DNA of 64,000 nt from Flavobacterium sp. BFFFF1. GTDB lineage: Bacteria > Bacteroidota > Bacteroidia > Flavobacteriales > Flavobacteriaceae. The notes under the pieces were generated by a model. That model saw only the letters and a list, made by a program, of their open reading frames with translations, did not search any database and had not been told where the DNA came from. Below, piece by piece: positions 54,912 to 63,060 of this stretch. A program made the translations under genes and the position numbers. The DNA lies in the NCBI RefSeq assembly GCF_002256285.1, contig NZ_NKJE01000015.1, positions 1 through 64,000 of the forward strand, given 5' to 3'. Position 1 is the first letter of the stretch; each line of letters begins with the position of its first letter.

Positions 54912-55886
54912 TTAAATGATTGCGTTATCCAGCAAGCGATAATTTCCTGTCGGTATTTCATAAAAATCCTGCACTACTGCTGAAGCGCCAAAACTTTCCT
55001 TCCAATAGGACAGCCCGGCGTTTAGTTTGGTCCCCTGTTCCTCGTTCGAAATCCCAAAATCAAAGTATCTTTTTTCCCTGAATACCTTCTGAATCAGTTC
55101 ATTGAACAAAAAATCAAGGCTTCCCAGACCGGAACGGGTTTCATTGGCCGCAATATATTGTGCATGAGCAACATGAGGCGTAACAAATATCGTAGTTCCT
55201 GCCACGATTTCATCATTATGGTACACATTAAATTGCCTGATATTTTTCGGAAACCGGCTTGCCAGCAATTCAATCTCTTCGACCGTATGCACCGGGCTTG
55301 CCTGATGCCGGCTTTCGAGATTTGGAATCAATATTTTATCCCAGAAAGTCGCAAAATCACCGTCTTCGACAATTGCCAATTGGTTTTTTTCTCCTTTTTT
55401 GATGCCGCGTTTGCGAACCTCCGACAGGTCGTTTTTGAGCGAAAGGTCGAGCACAGCAAGCACATCTCTTCGGGTATGATCGGCCTTTGCCAGGAATATA
55501 GCGTATTCCATTTCCTGCGATGGCTTCTCAGAATAAATTTCGGGAAGGGTCTTATAAACCAATTTTGTAATGCCTTCATGATGAAGGAACTTCAGGATTT
55601 GCTGAAAAACCGCGATGACATCAGCCAATTTCAGTGTACTGTAGACCAATCCTCCATAAGTCAGTCCCTGATGCGAATAAAACACATCCGCTTTCCTGTT
55701 GGCGGGCATCAAGGCTACCAATTGTCCGGATTCAAATACCATTATTGAAAAGTCTGAAAAACGATCCGAATGGTAATCCATGAAACGGCGATCAAAAAGA
55801 AAAGTGGCATTTCTCGCAGTGGGGAGAAAATCGTTCCATGCGTTCGAATCTGCGTTTTTAAATCGTGTTACGGTATAGTTTTTCAA
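54912..55886 (-). CDS. FemAB/GNAT-like acyltransferase
   Basis: 324 residues with a double GNAT-like fold of the FemAB type: an N-terminal part with WNDFLPTARNATFLFDRRFMDYH and a C-terminal part with VYHNDEIVAGTTIF and GSLDFLFNELIQK...FDFGISNE. The place in the operon, 12 bases before the sugar aminotransferase, suggests it acylates the 3-amino group of the deoxysugar. That replaces the hexapeptide-repeat FdtC/QdtC enzyme of known pathways. The start is TTG at 55886, with no better ATG. Confidence 0.8.
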   Translation of the reverse strand: MKNYTVTRFKNADSNAWNDFLPTARNATFLFDRRFMDYHSDRFSDFSIMVFESGQLVALMPANRKADVFYSHQGLTYGGLVYSTLKLADVIAVFQQILKFLHHEGITKLVYKTLPEIYSEKPSQEMEYAIFLAKADHTRRDVLAVLDLSLKNDLSEVRKRGIKKGEKNQLAIVEDGDFATFWDKILIPNLESRHQASPVHTVEEIELLASRFPKNIRQFNVYHNDEIVAGTTIFVTPHVAHAQYIAANETRSGLGSLDFLFNELIQKVFREKRYFDFGISNEEQGTKLNAGLSYWKESFGASAVVQDFYEIPTGNYRLLDNAII

Positions 55887-55999
55887 GCGTTTCTATTAAC
55901 TCCGCGAAAATTACTGATTTTTTTTGGTTTGCTGCGGCTGCGTTTTATGAAAAAGCCATCCAAATAAAATATTTGTATCTTTAAACTCAAAATTACACT

Positions 56000-57802
56000 G
56001 TGAAACTGAGATTACGCCATCTATATGGCCTGGCGATTGTATTGTTGTGCTGTGCTGTGCGGGCACAGAATATTTCGCTTTACCACCAGTACAACGGGCG
56101 GTACGATTTCACCTTTTTTGGCAACACACTAAACACCCAGGAAAACAACAACGTTGACGGCGAACCCGCGCCACCCTGCAATATCCTTACTTCCTCCGCT
56201 GCTGATTTGAACCTCGCTCCTGACGATGTCATCCAAAGTGCCTATTTGTATTGGGCCGGATCCGGCACAGGCGATTTTGATGTATCCCTAAACGGCCAGG
56301 CCATTACGGCGCAACGGACGTTCAGCATTACCAATTCTGCAGGATTTCCCTGCTTCAGCGCCTTCGCAGACATTACCAATCTCGTTACCGCCACCGGGAA
56401 TGCAAATTATGATTTCACCGGACTTGACCTTACTGCTATTATAGATCCTTATTGCCCTTCAGGAGGCAATTTCGGGGGCTGGGCGGTAATCGTTGTGTAT
56501 GAAAATGCCGCGCTGCCCTTAAACCAACTGAACATATACGACGGAATGCAGGCCGTGCCCAGCGTAATCAACATTACCTTGGACAGCCTAAACGTTATCG
56601 ATGACCAGGATGCCAAAATTGGGTTCTTAGCCTGGGAAGGCGATAAAAATATTTCAATGAATGAATCCCTGCGCATCAATGGGAATCTGTTAAGCAACGC
56701 GTTAAACCCTGCCAGCAATGCTTTTAATGGGACAAACAGCTTTACAAATTCCAGTGAATTGTACAACATGGATCTCGACGTGTATACCATTGAAGGCAAT
56801 ATTAATATTGGCGACACCAGCGCCCTGATCCAGCTAACCTCGAGCCAGGACTTTGTAATGATTAATGCGATTGTGACCAAGCTCAACAGCCAGCTTCCCG
56901 ACGCAGTAATAGCCATCAACAACGTTGAAAAATCCTGTAATTCACGATTTATTACGGTAGATTATACCGTTTCTAATCCGAACAGCACCGACCCACTTCC
57001 CCCAAATACGAAGATTGCTGTTTTTGCTGATGGCATTTTCGTTGGATCAGCCACGACGGTAAATGAGCTTCCAATCAACGGCAGTGAAAACGGAACCATA
57101 ACGGTCGAATTACCGGAAAACATCCCAATAGATTTTACGCTCGAATTAGTAATCGACAGCGACGAATTGGGTGTGGGAAGCATTACCGAAATCAATGAAA
57201 ATAACAACAGTGATGCATTGCCAGTCACCTTGGATGTCTCTCCGCCATTCAATCCATTACCGGACCTGATTTCCTGCAATGAACGTCTTGGCCGCGGAAC
57301 CTTTGATTTTACATCCTATGTTGACCTTGTAAAAGTAAATCCTGATTACACCGCTGCTTTTTTTAGTACCCAGGAAGACGCCGAATCCAATATAAATGAA
57401 ATTACATCACCGGAAAACTATGTTACTGTGGCACCCGACCAGGTTTTTGTACGGATTAGCGACGGGATATGCCATAGTGTTGCGGCTTTCAACCTGCTCA
57501 CAAGAAACTGTCCACCGAAAGTCTATAATCTGGTGGAGCCATTTCCCAATGACTTCTACGACACCTTCCTGATTGACGGACTACGCGATATTTTCCTGAA
57601 ATTCCAGCTTTCCATTTACAACCGTTGGGGAAAACTGGTCTGGACGGGCAACAACAATACTGAAGACTGGAATGGCACTGCTACCGAGGGTTTAAGGATG
57701 TTTGGCAGTGATCTTCCCAGTGGCACTTACTTTTATATCCTGGAGCTGAACGACCCGGACTATCCCCAGCCGTTAACTGGATTTGTATACCTGAAGAAGT
57801 AA
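56000..57802 (+). CDS. T9SS type B-sorted surface protein
   Basis: 600-residue secreted protein beginning with GTG. The signal peptide ends AVRA|Q (~residue 23). Residues ~25-310 form a large beta-sandwich region (SAYLYWAGSGTGDFDVSL...GWAVIVVYENAALPLNQLNIYDG) like those with DUF3344-type domains. A CARDB-like domain (~315-420) contains VSNPNSTDPLPPNTKIAVFADG and ITEINENNNSDALPVTL. A type B T9SS domain closes it (FLKFQLSIYNRWGKLVW...GTYFYILEL...GFVYLKK). A TATCTTTA box lies at 55976-55983. Role unknown; likely cell-surface adhesion. Confidence 0.85.
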   Translation: MKLRLRHLYGLAIVLLCCAVRAQNISLYHQYNGRYDFTFFGNTLNTQENNNVDGEPAPPCNILTSSAADLNLAPDDVIQSAYLYWAGSGTGDFDVSLNGQAITAQRTFSITNSAGFPCFSAFADITNLVTATGNANYDFTGLDLTAIIDPYCPSGGNFGGWAVIVVYENAALPLNQLNIYDGMQAVPSVINITLDSLNVIDDQDAKIGFLAWEGDKNISMNESLRINGNLLSNALNPASNAFNGTNSFTNSSELYNMDLDVYTIEGNINIGDTSALIQLTSSQDFVMINAIVTKLNSQLPDAVIAINNVEKSCNSRFITVDYTVSNPNSTDPLPPNTKIAVFADGIFVGSATTVNELPINGSENGTITVELPENIPIDFTLELVIDSDELGVGSITEINENNNSDALPVTLDVSPPFNPLPDLISCNERLGRGTFDFTSYVDLVKVNPDYTAAFFSTQEDAESNINEITSPENYVTVAPDQVFVRISDGICHSVAAFNLLTRNCPPKVYNLVEPFPNDFYDTFLIDGLRDIFLKFQLSIYNRWGKLVWTGNNNTEDWNGTATEGLRMFGSDLPSGTYFYILELNDPDYPQPLTGFVYLKK

Positions 57803-57826
57803 CCAAACCTTTGAGGTCCGTGTAAA

Positions 57827-58441
57827 TTACTGTCTCTCTAACGCCGGCAAATACCACTTGAATCTCACCGCCATAAGCCTTAGGGCGATAATAACCGATG
57901 AAGTGGCCAGATATACACAGTCTTTGTCGAAACCGAAATGCCGCATCCCGAAAAACACCGTGCCGCCGATTATACAAATCGTAGCGTAAATCTCACGTCG
58001 GAAAATAACCGGAATTTCATTGCACAAAATATCGCGGATCACCCCGCCGAAACTCGCAGACATGGTCCCGAGCGCGATGCAGATGACCGGATGAAGTCCC
58101 ACGCTGATCCCTTTCTCAATCCCCACGAGCGTGAAAACGCCCAACCCGATGGTATCGAACAGAAAAAGTGACACCCGAAGGCGGTCCAGTTTCTTTCGAA
58201 AAATAACAGCGAGAAAAAAACCAAAAGTAATCAGGTATACATAGTTCAGGTCGAGCATCCACCCGACAGGTGTGCGCCCAATCATAATGTCGCGCAGCGT
58301 TCCGCCACCCACCGCGGTGACAAAAGCAATAATATATACCCCAAAAGGATCCAGCTTTTTATTCATCGCAGTCAAGGCGCCGGAAACGGCAAATGCCGAG
58401 GTCCCAATCACATCAAGCAGGTAAAAGACGTTTGACTCCAT
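57827..58441 (-). CDS. TRIC-type (UPF0126/YadS) membrane channel
   Basis: 204 residues, seven predicted helices in the internally duplicated pattern of the trimeric intracellular cation channel family. Each half has a glycine-rich kink: FVTAVGGGTLRDIMIG and MSASFGGVIRDILCNE. Prokaryotic members conduct potassium or other monovalent ions; physiological role unclear. Its start overlaps the RDD gene stop as TAATG. Confidence 0.92.
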   Translation of the reverse strand: MESNVFYLLDVIGTSAFAVSGALTAMNKKLDPFGVYIIAFVTAVGGGTLRDIMIGRTPVGWMLDLNYVYLITFGFFLAVIFRKKLDRLRVSLFLFDTIGLGVFTLVGIEKGISVGLHPVICIALGTMSASFGGVIRDILCNEIPVIFRREIYATICIIGGTVFFGMRHFGFDKDCVYLATSSVIIALRLMAVRFKWYLPALERQ

Positions 58442-59184
58442 TACATGTTTCGGGTGTAGTAATTATAGTCCTTAAGGACAATCGCTACGAATATTTCGTC
58501 GCTGCCAGATTGGTTCCTGATTCCGGTAACCTGTTCTATTTTCATACAAAGCCTGCTGAAAATATGGTAATCCCGGTCCTTCAGCGCCACCTGGTACGTT
58601 TCTTTGATAATTCGGATGTCGTTATCGGTAAGCTTAATCACTCCGGGATAAGTTGGAACGTACTCGGCATCAATTTCCTCAAGGATTGTGCTGTCGATGG
58701 TAACATTACTTTTCAGTGTGATAACCGCAGTACCGGCTGCCATATCACCCAATCGCTGCGTTTTGTCACTTACCAGCGAGGCGATAAGCCCCACTAATCC
58801 AAATGCAAAAAACAAATCAATGAGCTTCATCAGCCACCGGATCAGGTAGTCCCCAAAACCCGCCTGATACCCATCAATCTTTACCACTTTAATCTTTAAA
58901 AGCCGTTTGCCCAAAGTTTGCCCTTCAAAGATACTCTCCATCAGCAACGAATAAAACATCGCCGGAAGACACAGCATAATATTCAGCGCGGCAGCAGACC
59001 AATAATCCCAGTCTGCGGTCAATCTGCCTACATGAAAAAGGTCCATTACCAACCAGAAAATGAAGGTGAGGTATGCCGTGAGAATCAACAGGTCGATGCA
59101 AAGTGCGAGGATCCGGACCCCTAAGGACGCCGAGCTGAAATTAATATTAACATTCTGTGTCGTGGTAATCGATAATTGCGTCAT
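58441..59184 (-). CDS. RDD-family membrane protein
   Basis: 247 residues. The RDD domain occupies ~15-165, with three or four helices, SLGVRILALCIDLLIL (in place of the eponymous R-DD motif, the D is kept) and GQTLGKRLLKIKVVKIDG. A soluble C-terminal ~90 residues follow. RDD proteins are often linked to SpoIIM and MoxR/DUF58 genes, as here, and some are ion antiporters. Its start is 20 bases from the divergent SpoIIM-like gene. Confidence 0.88.
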   Translation of the reverse strand: MTQLSITTTQNVNINFSSASLGVRILALCIDLLILTAYLTFIFWLVMDLFHVGRLTADWDYWSAAALNIMLCLPAMFYSLLMESIFEGQTLGKRLLKIKVVKIDGYQAGFGDYLIRWLMKLIDLFFAFGLVGLIASLVSDKTQRLGDMAAGTAVITLKSNVTIDSTILEEIDAEYVPTYPGVIKLTDNDIRIIKETYQVALKDRDYHIFSRLCMKIEQVTGIRNQSGSDEIFVAIVLKDYNYYTRNM

Positions 59185-59204
59185 ATTTTCTATTTTAGCC
59201 AGCG

Positions 59205-60185
59205 ATGAGAGAAGTTTCGTTTATTAAACAAAATAAAGAAAAATGGCTTGACTTTGAGCAGGTCATTTTTGGCAAAACTAAGAAAAATCCTGATGAGATC
59301 GCGAGTCTTTATATCCACCTGATAAATGACCTCTCGTATGCACAGACGTATTACCCAAAAAGTAAGACCGTCGTCTACCTGAATTACCTCGCCTCGAGGA
59401 TTTACCAGAAAATCTATAAAACCAAACGGCAGGATTCGAACAGGCTGGTTTACTTCTTCAAAACAGAAGTCCCTTTGGTGCTTTATGAATACCGGCGCTA
59501 TTTGTTGTTTGCCTTTGTGTTTTTTTTCCTTACGTTCGGAATCGGTGTCATCTCAGCGATGTATGACGACACCTTTACGAGGCTCATCCTGGGCGATGAA
59601 TACGTGAATACCACATTGGAGAATATTAAAAACGGAGACCCATTGGCCGTTTATAAAAGCGGAAGCCATCTCGGCAGTTTTATTGCGATCACCATGAACA
59701 ACCTCAAAGTCGGTGCGATGTGTTTTGTATACGGAATTACCTGCGGCCTGATGACTTTTTACATGTCGTCGTACAATGCCGTGATGATTGGCTCATTCCA
59801 GTACTTTTTTTACCAGCATGGTGTGTTTTGGCAAAGTGTGCGCGGTATCTGGATCCACGGTTCGATGGAAGTATTCGGAATTGTCATTGAAACAGCAGCG
59901 GGATTTATACTCGGCGCGTCGATTTTATTCCCAAAAACCTATTCGCGGATGAATTCCCTGAAAATTGGGTTTAAAAGCAGCCTCAAGATCTTTCTCGCGA
60001 CGGTACCTTTTACGATCGCAGCGGGGTTTCTCGAAGGTTTTGTAACCCGCTACAGCATTGTCATGCCAAACTGGCTCAGCGTACTGATCATTTTGTCCAC
60101 GTTATCGTTGATATCATTCTATTTTTTGGTATATCCTTTCATTGTAAACAAAAAAGTAAATACAGCACATGTTCGACCTTTATAA
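59205..60185 (+). CDS. SpoIIM-like (stage II sporulation protein M family) membrane protein
   Basis: 326 residues. A soluble N-terminal ~100 residues (MREVSFIKQNKEKWLDFEQV) precedes about six membrane helices containing NNLKVGAMCFVYGITCGLMTFYMSSYNAVMIGSF-type sequence and HGSMEVFGIVIETAAGFILG, the family's H-x-x-x-E region. Related to SpoIIM, which in sporulating bacteria helps peptidoglycan remodelling. This is not a sporulator, so the job differs. The first gene of a rightward operon; the next start overlaps it by 17 bases. Confidence 0.9.
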   Translation: MREVSFIKQNKEKWLDFEQVIFGKTKKNPDEIASLYIHLINDLSYAQTYYPKSKTVVYLNYLASRIYQKIYKTKRQDSNRLVYFFKTEVPLVLYEYRRYLLFAFVFFFLTFGIGVISAMYDDTFTRLILGDEYVNTTLENIKNGDPLAVYKSGSHLGSFIAITMNNLKVGAMCFVYGITCGLMTFYMSSYNAVMIGSFQYFFYQHGVFWQSVRGIWIHGSMEVFGIVIETAAGFILGASILFPKTYSRMNSLKIGFKSSLKIFLATVPFTIAAGFLEGFVTRYSIVMPNWLSVLIILSTLSLISFYFLVYPFIVNKKVNTAHVRPL

Positions 60186-61119
60186 AAAGCGGAAATTCGG
60201 GGACTACATCTCCGACAGCATTACGTTTATACGAACGTTTGCAAAACATTATTTTGGTAATTATTTCGCCATCAATGGGGTATTTTTAATGATTCTTGCT
60301 GTAGGCTGCTATTTTTTGATGGAAATCCTGATGAATGCGATTTTTGCCATGGCGCGACAAGGGCAATCCCAACTGCTTTGGAACGATTACCTCAATGGTT
60401 CCGGGGGATTGATCATCACGACGTTCATCATCACGTTGCTGATGATTATTTTGTTGTCGCTTTGCAGTTTTACTTACACTGTTGTCTATTTTGAACTTGT
60501 CGATAAGCACAAAGGCAATGATTTCACCCGCAAAGAAATCCGTGCTGTGTTTAAAACCCATATTGGGAGGATGTTCCTGTTCTTCCTGCTATCCCTGATC
60601 ACCATATTTCCGATATTGATTCTGTTTTTCATGGCAGCAACCGCGCTGAGTTTTATGGTGATTGGCATCCCGCTTTTGGTGATTTTCGGCCCGTCAATGC
60701 TGGCCTGGGTTAGCCTGAGTTATTACGAATATTTACTCAACCGACAAATTGGCTACTTCGGCGCCTTGAGCCACGGACTGGAAATGGTACGGAACAGTTT
60801 CTTAGCCATCACCGGTGCCACACTGATCATCACCATCATCATCCAGATATTGCAGTCCGCAGTGACGATGATTCCATACGTCATTGGAATTATTATGTTT
60901 ATGGTGTCTACAGATTCCGGAAATGTTGCGCCAAATCAGGAAACCTTCAGTATGATTTCCGTGATGATGGCCATTATTTTTGTAATTTCAATCGTTGCCG
61001 GGTATTTTTTCAACAACCTGATGATCGTCAGCCAGGGCATCATTTATTACACGGCGAAAGAAAACGAAACCAACAATTCCGCACACATGGAAATTGATAA
61101 TATTGGAACTTTTGAGTAG
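60169..61119 (+). CDS. Polytopic membrane protein of the SpoIIM-MoxR operon
   Basis: 316 residues with about six helices and two cytosolic loops. It shows DYISDSITFIRTFAKHYFGNYFAIN near the start and long Ile/Leu/Met-rich segments thereafter, ending with a polar tail. No named family was recognised. Similar genes sit between SpoIIM and DUF4129 genes in Bacteroidota. It overlaps both neighbours, which implies a tightly coupled operon. Confidence 0.8.
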   Translation: MFDLYKKRKFGDYISDSITFIRTFAKHYFGNYFAINGVFLMILAVGCYFLMEILMNAIFAMARQGQSQLLWNDYLNGSGGLIITTFIITLLMIILLSLCSFTYTVVYFELVDKHKGNDFTRKEIRAVFKTHIGRMFLFFLLSLITIFPILILFFMAATALSFMVIGIPLLVIFGPSMLAWVSLSYYEYLLNRQIGYFGALSHGLEMVRNSFLAITGATLIITIIIQILQSAVTMIPYVIGIIMFMVSTDSGNVAPNQETFSMISVMMAIIFVISIVAGYFFNNLMIVSQGIIYYTAKENETNNSAHMEIDNIGTFE

Positions 61120-61861
61120 ATTCCTGTGCATACTTTTAGTTTTGATGATTTCCTTTTCAGGAAATGCATTGGCATTGGCGCCGATTGAAGCGAAAACAGA
61201 AATCACACAAGCGAAACAGAAACCGATAAAGACCGATCAGTCAGACCTACAGAAAGTCAAATTCGGAGACCTAAAAGAAAAATATAGTGGTGCAGACTTT
61301 ATCTACGAGAAACGCTCTGCGAAAAAAAATGCCTGGGACCGTTTTGTGGAATGGTTCAATGGCCTTTTTGAAAGCAATACCAGTAAAAATACCCAAGACA
61401 CTATTGATATGGTGAAGACGTTTGGGGCGGGTTTATTGATATTATTCGTGGTTTTCCTGATTGTAAAATCGGTGATGAATAAGGAAGGACGCTGGATTTT
61501 CGGGAAAAACTCCGATAAGGGCATCATCCGTCATGAGGAAATTGAAAAAAATCTACTGCTTGTCGATTTTGAAAAACTGATTCGCGAGACCAAAATCTCC
61601 GGTGAACGACGGCTTACGATCCGGTATTATTACCTGTTCCTATTGAAAAAAATGGCGACACAGGGATTTATCGCCTGGGATCCTGAAAAAACCAACTCCG
61701 ATTACCTTCGGGAACTTGTGGACCCGCAGTTAAAAACGAAGTTTGACTATCTGTCTTACCTGTACAATTACATTTGGTACGGTGAATTCGAAATTGATGA
61801 AGACGCATTGCAGCGCGCGGAGCAGGCTTTTGAGCAAACGATTAAATCGATGCCGTTATGA
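61094..61861 (+). CDS. DUF4129-type membrane protein
   Basis: 255 residues. A hydrophobic N-terminus (FLCILLVLMISFSGNALA) is a signal peptide or anchor, then an acidic/basic external part, one helix (~113-130, FGAGLLILFVVFLIVKSVM) and a cytosolic helical domain with GERRLTIRYYYLFLLKKM and TNSDYLREL, typical of DUF4129. The start is uncertain: TTG 61094 overlaps the upstream gene by 26 bases, and later TTG or ATG codons are possible. The last four bases (ATGA) overlap the next start. Confidence 0.82.
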   Translation: MIILELLSRFLCILLVLMISFSGNALALAPIEAKTEITQAKQKPIKTDQSDLQKVKFGDLKEKYSGADFIYEKRSAKKNAWDRFVEWFNGLFESNTSKNTQDTIDMVKTFGAGLLILFVVFLIVKSVMNKEGRWIFGKNSDKGIIRHEEIEKNLLLVDFEKLIRETKISGERRLTIRYYYLFLLKKMATQGFIAWDPEKTNSDYLRELVDPQLKTKFDYLSYLYNYIWYGEFEIDEDALQRAEQAFEQTIKSMPL

Positions 61862-63060
61862 ACCGGACGCTAAAGATATACATCGGGCTTATCGTACTTA
61901 TGGTCGTTCTTGTTGCGTTTTTGGACAGCACAAAACCGAAACCCGTGGACTGGAGCCCGACCTATCGAATAGAAGATAAAATTCCGTTCGGGCTTTATAT
62001 TTTCGACAAAGAACTTCCAGAGCTATTCGACGGCAAGAAAGTAACAAAGGTAAATTCCACGCCGTACGAGTATTTTGGCAATGACTATCAGGAAGATACC
62101 TTAGGAAGCTACTACTACCACCCTGAGCAGACATTCCTGTCAATCTCTGAAAAACCCATATCCGACAAGCAGTCTGAAATGATGCTGCTTCGTTTCGTTG
62201 CGGGAGGAAATCACGCCTTTATCAGCTCCAAAGGCATCTCCCGATACCTGATGGACACGCTGAAACTCGATCAGGAAATGGATTTTCAATACGCAAAAGA
62301 CGTTGTAAACTGGGTGGGTAATCCAAAACTGGGAACCAAAAAATATAAAATCACTGAAGGGCTTGGCAACGTATATTTTTCAAAGATTGATACGCTCACG
62401 ACAACGGTGCTGGGCTATCAAAGTGGCGATACTGCAAGGGTGAACTTTATAAAAGTCCCTTTCCACAAGGGCTATTTCTTACTCCACACCCAGCCTGCCG
62501 CTTTCACGAATTTTCACTTGCTGAAAGACGACCATGCTGCTTATGCGGAAAAAGTGTTGTCGTACCTTCCGAAGAAGGACATTGTGTGGTTTATGAAAGG
62601 CAACACGCGGCCAAATGTTTCGAATTCGATATTTCGTTTTATCCTCACCAACCAGCAGCTCTCATGGGCGTGGTATATTTTCCTTGGTGGCTTGCTGGTG
62701 TTCCTTATTTTCAATGCCAAAAGGCGCCAGCGGATCGTTCCCATTATCCCACCGGTGACCAATACGACCATCGACTTCGCAAAAACAATCGGAAACCTGT
62801 ATTTTCAGGAAGGGGATCACGATAATCTTATCGATAAAAAAATAATCTACTTTCTTGAAAAGCTAAGGCAGGATTATCTGATGGACACTGCCGTTCTCGA
62901 CGATAAATTTATCACCAGGCTACAACTGAAATCCGGAAAAAAACTGGAAGACATTCAAAATGTCGTTTACCTCATCAACAACCACCGAAAGAAATATTAT
63001 ACCGCCACTGAAAGTGACTTGATTGCGATCAGCCAGGCCATTGAAAAAATAGTTAGTTAA
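61858..63060 (+). CDS. DUF4350-domain membrane protein
   Basis: 400 residues: an N-terminal helix (IYIGLIVLMVVLVAFL), a periplasmic GATase-like DUF4350 domain (~25-265), a second helix (WYIFLGGLLVFLIF) and a cytosolic helical tail. The start ATGA overlaps the upstream stop, and the stop TAATG overlaps the MoxR start by one base. Known only as a regular partner of DUF4129 and MoxR ATPases. Confidence 0.82.
   Translation: MNRTLKIYIGLIVLMVVLVAFLDSTKPKPVDWSPTYRIEDKIPFGLYIFDKELPELFDGKKVTKVNSTPYEYFGNDYQEDTLGSYYYHPEQTFLSISEKPISDKQSEMMLLRFVAGGNHAFISSKGISRYLMDTLKLDQEMDFQYAKDVVNWVGNPKLGTKKYKITEGLGNVYFSKIDTLTTTVLGYQSGDTARVNFIKVPFHKGYFLLHTQPAAFTNFHLLKDDHAAYAEKVLSYLPKKDIVWFMKGNTRPNVSNSIFRFILTNQQLSWAWYIFLGGLLVFLIFNAKRRQRIVPIIPPVTNTTIDFAKTIGNLYFQEGDHDNLIDKKIIYFLEKLRQDYLMDTAVLDDKFITRLQLKSGKKLEDIQNVVYLINNHRKKYYTATESDLIAISQAIEKIVS

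Noticed and set aside
55158..55748. 196-codon rightward open frame
   Set aside because: Antisense to the FemAB-like gene, whose sequence is clearly the coding one.
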